The notes under the pieces are model-generated. The model did not search any database. It saw only the letters and a list, made by a program, of their open reading frames with translations, and had not been told where the DNA came from. Position numbers and translations under genes: made by a program. A DNA stretch of 12,450 nucleotides from assembly GCA_002413145.1 (NCBI GenBank), contig DHWK01000147.1, forward strand, positions 1 through 12,450. Reading direction: 5' to 3'. Source of the DNA: a bacterium UBP12_UBA5184 (GTDB taxonomy: Bacteria > Vulcanimicrobiota > Vulcanimicrobiia > Vulcanimicrobiales > Vulcanimicrobiaceae). This document shows positions 6,210 through 12,450 of the stretch, in pieces (the stretch's first letter is position 1; every line of letters starts with the position of its first letter).

Positions 6210-7538
6210 TCAGTCGTCGTCCGGCGGACCGCTCGAGCGGCGCAGTTCCTGGGGACTGACGTTGACCGAAACCGGGACGTACGCGCGCGGGCTTTGCGTG
6301 AAATCGAAGGCGTCGAGCAAGTCGTCGGCGCGCGCGTCGCTTGCGGCGAGCGCCGCGACGCCGAAATCTTCTTCGGTGAAGCGTAAGATGCTGCCGAACT
6401 CGTGCTGGACGTGCGAGACGTAGCCTTGCTTAGCGTACGGCGAAATCACAACCAGGGGGACGCGGAAGCCCAATCCCATCCCGTCGAGCTGCGGCGGGGA
6501 GACGTGATCGAACCAGCCACCCCAGTCGTCCCAGGTAACGAAGATCGCGGTTGAATTCCAAAACTGACTTTGGCCGACGCCGTTGACGACCGACGCGACC
6601 CAAGCCGGCCCGTTCTGCGAACCGCAGCAGTGGTCCGAGTTTCCGCCGCTCGGCACGACCCACGTCACCGCTGCGAGCGTGCCGCTTGGGACGTCGGTCA
6701 GAATCTGCGTTTCGGGAGAGATGACGTCAGTCGTCCAGTCGGCGCCCGAGCGAATGTGCGAGATCGCATCGAACGCCGACCAAATCGAGCCGCCCGTTCC
6801 AAACACCGACGGCGCATAGTAACGCCATGAGATTCGTTTCGCGTCGAATTCGTCCGCGAGCGTCGGGTAATCAAAGCACGGATAGGGGCCCGGAAGGCTC
6901 GTCCCGTTGGGTCCGAGCTGCTGCACGGTGACGCCGGCCGGATCGTCGCAGCCCCAGATGCCGCCGTGGTTCGGGTTTTCGTCGGCAAAGTGACCGGCGG
7001 CGTATTCCGACGAACCGGCGATCAAATACTGGTGCGCGACGAAGCTTGGGCCCGTGTTCGATTGGAACATTCTGTCCGCAAGGACGTAGCGTTGGGCCAG
7101 CGTCCAATAGGGCACCGTTTCGGATTGCGGCGTGTAGGCATACGGGTAGGTCGCGGGCTGGCTGCCGGGCGTACCAAGATCGAAGTAGAGATTCCCGCCG
7201 GCGTACTGTCTCCACCAGTTAACGTGCGAATGACTGATGTCGGCGGGCGCGATCCAGTCCTGCGAATGCAGCTGCACCGTTTGGCCGGTGCTCATCTTCC
7301 CGCTCTGCGCGGTGTCGGCGCCCGGATACCCGTTGAAGAGGTTATCGAACGTACGATTCTCTTGGATGATGATGACGACGTGCTTGATCGCCCCGATCCC
7401 CGGCGCGGGGCTCGGCGAATTCGAGGGCAGCGGCGTCGCGACGGGTCCCGGCGTACCGCCGCCGCCGCTACATCCGGCTGTGAGAGCGCCGAGCGTCAGC
7501 AGCGCCGTCGCCGAAACGACCATCGGGAGCCGGCGCAT
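6210..7538 (-). CDS. Exported phosphoesterase lipoprotein, PF04185 (phospholipase C / acid phosphatase AcpA type)
   Basis: 442-residue exported hydrolase of the alkaline-phosphatase-like PF04185 family, which cleaves phosphomonoesters or phospholipid head groups. The N-terminus MRRLP plus a hydrophobic stretch ends at C23 in LTAGC, followed by a Gly run and a Thr/Ser/Pro linker to about 47: a lipoprotein signal with Thr rather than Leu at -3, so the lipobox is slightly off. The catalytic domain opens with HVVIIIQENRTFDN (53-66), whose E60/N61 bind metal in the family, and ends with WDDWGGWFDHV (336-346), which carries the late metal-binding aspartates. NTGPSF at 161-166 is the likely nucleophile region. 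The ATG at 7538 follows the DUF1501 stop by 9 bases, with the ribosome site (TAAGG) overlapping that stop. Last gene of the operon. Phosphatase versus phospholipase C cannot be decided from sequence. Confidence 0.9.
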   Translation of the reverse strand: MRRLPMVVSATALLTLGALTAGCSGGGGTPGPVATPLPSNSPSPAPGIGAIKHVVIIIQENRTFDNLFNGYPGADTAQSGKMSTGQTVQLHSQDWIAPADISHSHVNWWRQYAGGNLYFDLGTPGSQPATYPYAYTPQSETVPYWTLAQRYVLADRMFQSNTGPSFVAHQYLIAGSSEYAAGHFADENPNHGGIWGCDDPAGVTVQQLGPNGTSLPGPYPCFDYPTLADEFDAKRISWRYYAPSVFGTGGSIWSAFDAISHIRSGADWTTDVISPETQILTDVPSGTLAAVTWVVPSGGNSDHCCGSQNGPAWVASVVNGVGQSQFWNSTAIFVTWDDWGGWFDHVSPPQLDGMGLGFRVPLVVISPYAKQGYVSHVQHEFGSILRFTEEDFGVAALAASDARADDLLDAFDFTQSPRAYVPVSVNVSPQELRRSSGPPDDD

Positions 7539-7547
7539 CGCGCAACC

Positions 7548-8771
7548 TTACGCGAGGAGCGGCATCGTCGGGAACGTTCCGGCGATGATCCCCTGACTTG
7601 GCCGAGCGAACCACTTCTCGACGAGGGTCGCGTAGACGCTGCGAAAGTCGACGGTGAACTTGATGTCGCCGTTGTCGAGATCGTCGAGCGACGGATGTTC
7701 GCCGTAAAGGCCGCCTTTGACGCCCCCTCCGACCAGGAACATCGGGCCGGCTTCGCCGTGATCGGTGCCGCGGCTGCCGTTTTCTGCGACGCGGCGGCCG
7801 AATTCAGAGAAGGTCATCGTCAGCGTCCGCTTATCGTTGCCGTGTTGCGCGAGGTCGTCGTAGAAGGCTTTGATCCCATCGGAGAGTTCGCGCAGTAACC
7901 GGTCTTGGGTCGTTTTCTGCGCGGCGTGCGTGTCGAAGGATCCGTGCTGGACGTAGATCACCCGCGTCTGCGTTTTGCTACCGATGATCTGCGCGGCGAG
8001 CGCGAGGCTGCGGCCGATTGGGGTCGCCGGATAGGAGGCCTCGCTCTTATAGCCGGCGATCAATTTCGGCAACTCTTCGGAGCCGCGCTGCGCGTGGTCT
8101 TCGATCTCGGCGACGGCCGAGAGATAGGGTGACTGAAAGGGCGCGCGCGAATCGCGGATGATCGATGAGAACGCCGTGCGCTGACCGGCGGCCTTGTCGC
8201 TCGCGAGCCCGTAGCCTTGCAGCGCGGGGATCGCCGGGACGTCGACTTTGCGCGCGAGCAGCGCTTCGGGCAAGACTTGGGCGATCGCGACGGCATTGAA
8301 AAGGTTGGCGCTCGGGAGATTGGCCGAGTCGAGATACCGGCCAAGCCAACCCGTGCTGCCGTACGTGTCGGGTTCGGCCGTCTGCCAAATCTCGGTCGAA
8401 CGGAAGTGCGAGTGGTCGGGTTTGGGGTAGCCGGCGCCTTGGACGATCGCGACGCTGCCCGCATCGTACATCGCCTTGAGCGATTTCATCTCCGGATTGA
8501 GTCCGACTTGGGCGTTGAGGCTCAACACGTCGTGCGGGGTGACGCCGAGCGACGGCCGGTAGCGGTAATACTGCTGCATGCCGTAGGGCACGACCGTGTT
8601 GAGGCCGTCGTTGCCGCCCTGCATGTTGACCACGACCAGCACGCGGTCGTCGCCGTTGCCTGGCAGACCCGGAAGCGACGGCGCGGCGAGCGCTTTCGCG
8701 AAGAACGAATCTGCATTGGCAGCGACCGTCAGCCCCGATACCGCACCTAAGAGAAATCTGTTGCGCTTCAT
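7548..8771 (-). CDS. DUF1501 family exported protein
   Basis: 407-residue DUF1501 protein, a family of alkaline-phosphatase/sulfatase-like fold whose activity is unknown. An N-terminal signal runs to about residue 30 (hydrophobic 6-19, AKALAAP cleavage-like site). Family members often have a Tat signal, but here the region reads KRNRFLLG without adjacent arginines, so Sec export or a degenerate Tat signal is possible. Conserved blocks: VVVNMQGGNDGLNTVVP (46-62), PDHSHFRSTEIWQ (118-130), HGSFDTH (276-282), SEFGRR (322-327), GTDHG (335-339). The histidine and aspartate clusters look like metal ligands. The ATG at 8771 has a strong AAGGAG ribosome site that overlaps the DUF1800 stop (TAAGGAG), so it is coupled to DUF1800, its near-constant partner in many bacteria. 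Confidence 0.93.
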   Translation of the reverse strand: MKRNRFLLGAVSGLTVAANADSFFAKALAAPSLPGLPGNGDDRVLVVVNMQGGNDGLNTVVPYGMQQYYRYRPSLGVTPHDVLSLNAQVGLNPEMKSLKAMYDAGSVAIVQGAGYPKPDHSHFRSTEIWQTAEPDTYGSTGWLGRYLDSANLPSANLFNAVAIAQVLPEALLARKVDVPAIPALQGYGLASDKAAGQRTAFSSIIRDSRAPFQSPYLSAVAEIEDHAQRGSEELPKLIAGYKSEASYPATPIGRSLALAAQIIGSKTQTRVIYVQHGSFDTHAAQKTTQDRLLRELSDGIKAFYDDLAQHGNDKRTLTMTFSEFGRRVAENGSRGTDHGEAGPMFLVGGGVKGGLYGEHPSLDDLDNGDIKFTVDFRSVYATLVEKWFARPSQGIIAGTFPTMPLLA

Positions 8772-8784
8772 AATTCGAAACTCC

Positions 8785-10293
8785 TTAGTTCAACTGATAG
8801 GCGGGCATCGCCATCGAGAGGTAAGCCGCTCCCCGCATCCGCTCTTCGAAATTCTCGCCGGAGAGCTGGCCGAGCGCCGAACTGTCGTCGCCCTCGAGGT
8901 AGGCTTGTAACTTGGCTAGCGACGCCGGTGAGGCGTCGCCTTGTAAGATCGCATCGACCATCTTGAGGGTCGTGTCTTTCGCACTCGCGGTCGGCGTCAT
9001 CGGCATCCAGGCCGCGCCTTGCATCGTCGCGACGCTCTTCATCTGCTGCGTCGCGGCGGTGACGGTCGCGTTGAGGAAGTTCTCGCGCGCCAGCATCGTC
9101 TGGCTGTTGAGCCAGCTCGCGCCGCCGTCCCAGCCCTTGACGTTGGGCGGGTGAAAGGGCACCTGACCCATCCGGTTGAGCGAGCCGATCACTTGCGGCG
9201 TACTCTGTTTCAAATCGAACAGTTTGAAAGCGCCGACGACGAACTCGACCGGGCTCTTCACGAGTGCGCGATAAGCGCGATCTGAGTAAAAAACGTTGGA
9301 GCGCAAGAGCGTCGCCATGACCGGCGTCATCTGGAAGTCGTTCTTCTGGATCTCCGCCGCGACGAGATCGATCAGCGGCGGCTCGGGGTCGTTGTACACG
9401 AAGAAGTTCAGGAGTTTTTGCGCAAACCAGCGCGGCGCGGCCGCTTGTTTAAAGATCACGTCGACAACTTGATCGCCGTCCAGCGGTCCGCGAGCGTCGA
9501 GAAACTGCTTGTTTCCGTCGTCATGAATGCGAGCGTTGAAGTAGAACGCGCCGCCGCGAAGCGGTCCGTACACCGTGTAGCCCGTGAAGGCGCGCGCGGC
9601 TTCACGAATGTCGGTCTCGGTGTAGTTGCCGATGCCGAGGGTGAAGAGCTCCATCAGCTCGCGCGCGTAGTTCTCGTTCGGATGCTCTTTGTTGCTCGCC
9701 CGATTGTCGAGGTACTTGAGCATCGCCGGGTCGCGCGAAACTGCGTGGGTCAACTCGCGGACGTTGCCCAGAGCGTTACTGCGAAATAGCCAATTCTGAT
9801 CGACCATCTCCTTCGGCGTGATCCCTTTTTGGAACATCGCCGAGGTAAAATTGCCGTGCCAGAACAGCGTCATCTTCTCTTGCAAGGGAGCCGGCGAATT
9901 GATCATTCGGTCGAGCCACCAAGACACCGTCGAGATGTTCGCCTTCTGGCGCGACTGCGCGATTTGCATGCGCTGCGCTTGGAGCGTCGCGTCGTCGGCG
10001 CCGCGGTTGCGCGCCTGAAACGCCAGGGCGATCTCTTGGGCGTATTGAGGATCCATCTCGCCGGGCTGACCGGGTAAGCCGCTGTCCTTGGGGTAGTGGA
10101 TGAGCGCGTCGACCGCCGCGTTCATCGAGCCGCCGGCGATGCGTGCGATCTCGTCGGGGGAACCTCCGAATCCGGCGCGACGCAAAAGGTGGGCAGCCAG
10201 CCTGCTGTTCCAGGGTCCCCGATAGGGCTGGAGCGCGGTCGCGAGGGACAGCGTTCCGGCTGGACGGTATGGACTGTTGGTGCTCCCGGTCAT
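8785..10293 (-). CDS. DUF1800 family protein
   Basis: 502-residue DUF1800 protein; function unknown, nearly always encoded next to DUF1501. Family blocks: AHLLRRAGFGGSPDEI (34-49), KMTLFWHGNFTS (140-151), HPNENYARELMELFTLGIGNYTE (204-226), EAARAFTGY (231-239), and later FHPPNVKGWDGG in the C-terminal third, with NPENY-type Glu/His/Asn residues as possible metal or polar site. The length fits the family. Unlike its DUF1501 partner it shows no signal peptide: the first 30 residues are polar and Pro-rich, so it is either cytoplasmic, exported as a complex, or exported by another route. The ATG at 10293 has a GGAGAG site 9 bases upstream. First gene of the three-gene operon. Confidence 0.92.
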   Translation of the reverse strand: MTGSTNSPYRPAGTLSLATALQPYRGPWNSRLAAHLLRRAGFGGSPDEIARIAGGSMNAAVDALIHYPKDSGLPGQPGEMDPQYAQEIALAFQARNRGADDATLQAQRMQIAQSRQKANISTVSWWLDRMINSPAPLQEKMTLFWHGNFTSAMFQKGITPKEMVDQNWLFRSNALGNVRELTHAVSRDPAMLKYLDNRASNKEHPNENYARELMELFTLGIGNYTETDIREAARAFTGYTVYGPLRGGAFYFNARIHDDGNKQFLDARGPLDGDQVVDVIFKQAAAPRWFAQKLLNFFVYNDPEPPLIDLVAAEIQKNDFQMTPVMATLLRSNVFYSDRAYRALVKSPVEFVVGAFKLFDLKQSTPQVIGSLNRMGQVPFHPPNVKGWDGGASWLNSQTMLARENFLNATVTAATQQMKSVATMQGAAWMPMTPTASAKDTTLKMVDAILQGDASPASLAKLQAYLEGDDSSALGQLSGENFEERMRGAAYLSMAMPAYQLN

Positions 10294-10439
10294 CGTTAGG
10301 GTCTCTCCATCGAAGCGTCTATGCCGGGATTGTAACGCGAAAGCCGCCCAAAACCATCGCCTCCCGGTGCTAATCTAACCACGCCTTAAGCGCGGCCTCG
10401 CGAACGGAGCCGCTTCGGGGAGCCGCGAAGGCGCGCGTG
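10294..10439. promoter_or_regulatory. Divergent promoter region between DUF1800 and mccB
   Basis: 146 bases between two divergent genes must hold both promoters. For the minus side, TACAAT (10334-10329) is a good -10 box but has no clear -35. For the plus side, TGCTAATCT (extended -10, hexamer at 10371-10376) also lacks a -35. Before mccB, GGAGCCGC occurs twice (10406-10413 and 10419-10426), and CTTCG/CGAAG (10413-10417, 10426-10430) can form a small stem covering part of the GAAGG ribosome site. All weak. Confidence 0.35.
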
Positions 10440-12047
10440 ATGAAACTACTCGAGACGCGTATCGATCGAGATGGCGCCGAATTTCGTGCGAACGCGGATC
10501 GGATGCATGCTGCGGTCGGCGATTTACGGACGCGCCTGGCGCGCGTGCGCGAGGGCGGCGGCTCCGAAGCAACAGAGCGACACCGCAAACGCGGGAAGAT
10601 GACGGCGCGCGAACGCATCGACCGCCTCTCCGATCCGATGCAGCCGTTCCTGGAACTTTCGCCGCTCGCCGCCGACGGCGTTTACGAAGACGAGACGCCT
10701 GCGGCGGGGATCGTGACCGGGATCGCGACCGTCGAAGGGCGCCGCTGCGTGGTGATCGCGAACGACGCGACCGTCAAAGGCGGGACGTACTACCCGCTGA
10801 CCGTCAAAAAACATCTTCGCGCCCAAGAAATCGCGCAAGAGAATCACCTTCCGTGCATCTATCTGGTCGATTCGGGCGGCGCGTTCTTACCGAAACAAGA
10901 TGAGGTTTTTCCCGATCGCGAGCACTTCGGTCGCATCTTTTACAACCAGGCGCGAATGTCGAGCGAGCGCATCCCGCAGATTGCCGCGGTGATGGGCTCG
11001 TGCACTGCGGGCGGCGCATACGTTCCGGCGATGTCGGATGAGACCGTGATCGTCGCGAAATATGGGACGATTTTCCTGGCGGGACCGCCGCTCGTGCAGG
11101 CAGCCACAGGTGAAGTGGTAACGCCGGAAGAGCTCGGCGGCGCCGACGTCCACACGCGGATCTCGGGCGTCGCCGACCATTACGCGGAGAACGACGAGCA
11201 CGCGCTAGCGCTCGTTCGCTCGATCGTTGCGAACCTCGCGCCGCCTCCGGAACGCCGGCGCGACGACGTCCAACCGGCGCCGCCGGCCCACGATCCCTCC
11301 GAACTCTACGGCGTAGTGCCAAGCGATCCGCGAGTCGGTTACGACGTGCGTGAGGTGATCGCGCGCATCGTCGACGGCTCGCTTTTCCACGAATTCAAAC
11401 CCCTGTACGGCGCGACGCTCGTCTGCGGCTTCGCGCGAATCGAGGGGCACCAGATTGGTCTCCTGGCGAATAACGGAATCTTGTTTTCGGAGAGCTCTCT
11501 AAAAGGAACGCACTTCATCGAGCTCTGCGCGCAACGTGGGACGCCGTTGCTGTTCCTTCAGAATATCACCGGCTTCATGGTAGGCAAGGAATACGAGAAT
11601 CGTGGCATTGCGAAAGACGGCGCGAAATTAGTGATGGCCGTCGCGTGCGCCGAGATGCCGAAGTTCACGGTCGTGATCGGCGGAAGTTTCGGCGCCGGCA
11701 ATTACGGAATGGCCGGTCGCGCCTACTCGCCAAGGCAACTTTGGATGTGGCCGAATGCGCGCATTTCGGTCATGGGCGGCCAACAGGCGGCTTCGACGCT
11801 GCTGACCGTCCGGATGGAGGCGGAACGTGCTCGCGGCCGCACGTTATCGTCGGAAGAGCAGCAGCGCTTCATGGACCCGATTTTAGAGAAGTACGAACGC
11901 GAAGGCAGTCCTTATCACTCGAGTGCGCGACTGTGGGATGACGGCGTGATCGATCCCCTGGATACGCGCCACGTGATCGCGCTCGGGCTCGAATGCGCCG
12001 CCTACGCGCCTCCGCGCGAGACGCGCTTCGGCGTCTTTCGAATGTAG
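10440..12047 (+). CDS. mccB: Methylcrotonyl-CoA carboxylase, carboxyltransferase (beta) subunit
   Basis: Transfers the carboxyl group from biotin to 3-methylcrotonyl-CoA in leucine degradation; cytoplasmic, works with a biotin-carrying alpha subunit. The 535 residues form two crotonase-like halves: N domain about 15-275 and C domain about 285-535. Diagnostic stretches that track MCC beta rather than propionyl- or acetyl-CoA carboxylase: GGTYYPLTVKKHLRAQE (114-130), VDSGGAFLP (143-151), FPDREHFGR (157-165), GSCTAGGAYVPAMSDE (186-201), FLAGPPLVQAATGE (212-225), LQNITGFMVGKEY (373-385), GGSFGAGNYGM (414-424) and the FGVFRM end. The ATG at 10440 has GAAGG 8 bases upstream; a GTG one codon earlier is an equal alternative. 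Neither an alpha subunit nor the usual leucine-pathway neighbours (isovaleryl-CoA dehydrogenase, hydratase, lyase) follow it in this window. Geranyl-CoA carboxylase is a less likely alternative. Confidence 0.93.
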   Translation: MKLLETRIDRDGAEFRANADRMHAAVGDLRTRLARVREGGGSEATERHRKRGKMTARERIDRLSDPMQPFLELSPLAADGVYEDETPAAGIVTGIATVEGRRCVVIANDATVKGGTYYPLTVKKHLRAQEIAQENHLPCIYLVDSGGAFLPKQDEVFPDREHFGRIFYNQARMSSERIPQIAAVMGSCTAGGAYVPAMSDETVIVAKYGTIFLAGPPLVQAATGEVVTPEELGGADVHTRISGVADHYAENDEHALALVRSIVANLAPPPERRRDDVQPAPPAHDPSELYGVVPSDPRVGYDVREVIARIVDGSLFHEFKPLYGATLVCGFARIEGHQIGLLANNGILFSESSLKGTHFIELCAQRGTPLLFLQNITGFMVGKEYENRGIAKDGAKLVMAVACAEMPKFTVVIGGSFGAGNYGMAGRAYSPRQLWMWPNARISVMGGQQAASTLLTVRMEAERARGRTLSSEEQQRFMDPILEKYEREGSPYHSSARLWDDGVIDPLDTRHVIALGLECAAYAPPRETRFGVFRM

Positions 12048-12060
12048 CGATCGGCAAAAC

Positions 12061-12074
12061 GTGATGCACCTCAG
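12061..12074. promoter_or_regulatory. Weak CRP-like half-matching site 1
   Basis: GTGA-N6-TCA arrangement (GTGA 12061-12064, TCA 12071-12073), 14 bases after the mccB stop. Weak alone; listed because two similar sites follow at 26 and 28 bases, about two and a half helical turns each. Confidence 0.22.
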
Positions 12075-12085
12075 TGACGCCGGCG

Positions 12086-12101
12086 TGTGACCCGCGTCAT
12101 G
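12086..12101. promoter_or_regulatory. CRP-like site 2
   Basis: TGTGA (12086-12090), N6, TCATG (12097-12101): the left half is perfect against TGTGA-N6-TCACA, and the right half matches its first three bases. Confidence 0.32.
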
Positions 12102-12113
12102 TGATGGGGCGCA

Positions 12114-12129
12114 TGTGAGCGCGCTCACT
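12114..12129. promoter_or_regulatory. CRP/FNR-family operator, strong palindrome (site 3)
   Basis: TGTGA-N6-TCACT, containing the perfect 14-base palindrome GTGAGCGCGCTCAC (12115-12128). It fits the CRP consensus in 9 of 10 defined positions. Its position ahead of the structured leader and lipoprotein gene suggests activation of that gene. No convincing -35/-10 pair was found downstream (TAGACT at 12145-12150 is a weak -10 candidate). Confidence 0.5.
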
Positions 12130-12175
12130 ACTTGCCGCTAAGTGTAGACTGTGACCGGCCCGACATGAAAAGATA

Positions 12176-12300
12176 GGTTCGCTCCCATCCACGGAGGGAG
12201 GGGGCGAGCCCTCGCTCCGAGCGTTTCAGGCGCCGGACGGATGCTCGGTAGACGTCCTAGCGTTAGTACGCTGGGACTACCCGATTTGTCAGGGAGGACC
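12176..12300 (+). ncRNA. Structured 5' leader (riboswitch or other cis-regulatory RNA candidate)
   Basis: Three stem-loops precede the lipoprotein gene. A: GGTTCGC (12176-12182) with GCGAGCC (12204-12210), one G-U pair, continued by TCCC/GGGA (12183-12186, 12196-12199) around a 4-G bulge. B: CGCT/AGCG (12213-12216, 12220-12223). C: GTCCTAGCGT (12254-12263) with ACGCTGGGAC (12268-12277), 10 bp around TAGT, extended by GGTA/TACC (12247-12250, 12278-12281). GTCC of C can instead pair with GGAC at 12235-12238 or with AGGAC in the ribosome site (12295-12299), and CTCCC (12182-12186) can pair with GGGAG in the ribosome site, so exclusive folds are possible. I could not match it to a known riboswitch consensus. 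Confidence 0.42.
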
Positions 12301-12306
12301 CCCCGT

Positions 12307-12450
12307 ATGAAGCGGATCTCAAATTACGTTGGCCTCGCGGTTCTAACAGCCGTACTGGCCGCATGTACCGGAAACACCTCCGGTTCTGCCAATTTCGTTC
12401 CCCAAGCCCAGGCCCGCCACGCGACCGACGCGGGCGGCGGCGTCGGCCCG
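12307..12450 (+). CDS. Lipoprotein, N-terminal part only (function unknown)
   Basis: Only 48 residues are visible before the window ends, still in frame. MKR, a hydrophobic helix (about 7-19) and the canonical lipobox LAAC with C20 show a lipid-anchored exported protein; a Ser/Gly/Asn-rich stretch and then AGGGVGP (42-48) look like a flexible linker ahead of a folded domain. The ribosome site AGGGAGGA (12291-12298) is strong, 8 bases before the ATG. Upstream are CRP-like sites and a structured leader, implying a regulated and possibly strongly expressed gene. The domain that would show its role lies beyond the edge. Confidence 0.82.
   Translation, partial: MKRISNYVGLAVLTAVLAACTGNTSGSANFVPQAQARHATDAGGGVGP

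Noticed and set aside
6966..7898. Plus-strand open frame of 310 codons
   Set aside because: Antisense to the well-conserved phosphoesterase and DUF1501 genes; no recognisable domain.
12075..12099. TGACGC...GCGTCA inverted repeat as an mccB terminator
   Set aside because: 6-bp stem with a 13-base loop and no T run; it overlaps the CRP-like sites, which explain the symmetry better.
12165..12176. Tiny upstream reading frame (ATG AAA AGA TAG)
   Set aside because: Three codons, no ribosome site, and probably at or before the transcript start; most likely chance.
1..12450. tRNA or rRNA genes, CRISPR arrays, insertion sequences, phage genes
   Set aside because: I looked for tRNA-like cloverleaf ends, regularly spaced repeats, transposase or integrase motifs and terminal inverted repeats and saw none; gene order and composition look chromosomal.

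Overview
The window is high-GC bacterial DNA (stop codons TGA/TAG/TAA, Shine-Dalgarno-type ribosome sites, several TTG/GTG start candidates). The gene set is PHB-type metabolism with a PadR/PhaQ regulator, a fused gamma-alpha 2-oxoacid:ferredoxin oxidoreductase, a DUF1800/DUF1501 pair, and lipoproteins with Gly/Ser/Pro-rich linkers. It suggests an aerobic soil-type lineage of the Eremiobacterota (WPS-2) kind. That placement is an impression from gene style, not a proven assignment.

Layout. Everything from 1 to 10293 is on the minus strand. Read in the direction of transcription (right to left): (a) 10293-6210, a three-gene operon DUF1800 > DUF1501 > PF04185 phosphoesterase lipoprotein, with very short junctions where the upstream stop lies inside the next ribosome site; (b) 6153-5701, a MaoC-type (R)-enoyl-CoA hydratase (PhaJ-like); (c) 5651-4796, a PhaQ-like PadR repressor and a phasin-like protein, behind a near-consensus sigma70 promoter whose -10 box sits inside a perfect inverted repeat, followed by a hairpin terminator/attenuator; (d) 4681-2383, acetoacetyl-CoA reductase (PhaB), a metallo-beta-lactamase-fold protein, and a small beta-propeller-like protein translationally coupled to it through ATGA; (e) 2201-1, the alpha and (truncated) beta subunits of a 2-oxoacid:ferredoxin oxidoreductase, whose ribosome site lies in a 9-bp stem.

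On the plus strand there is a methylcrotonyl-CoA carboxylase beta subunit (10440-12047), divergent from DUF1800. After it comes a 259-base regulatory stretch with CRP-like palindromes and a structured leader, then the first 48 codons of a lipoprotein that runs off the right edge.

How the genes fit together: MaoC/PhaJ (supplying (R)-3-hydroxyacyl-CoA from beta-oxidation), PhaB (supplying (R)-3-hydroxybutyryl-CoA from acetoacetyl-CoA), the phasin and PhaQ form a polyhydroxyalkanoate supply, granule and control group. No polymer synthase (PhaC) or thiolase (PhaA) is in the window. The oxidoreductase and the leucine-pathway carboxylase are central carbon genes that feed or drain acyl-CoA pools. 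The DUF1800/DUF1501/phosphoesterase group looks like a separate exported system of unknown purpose.
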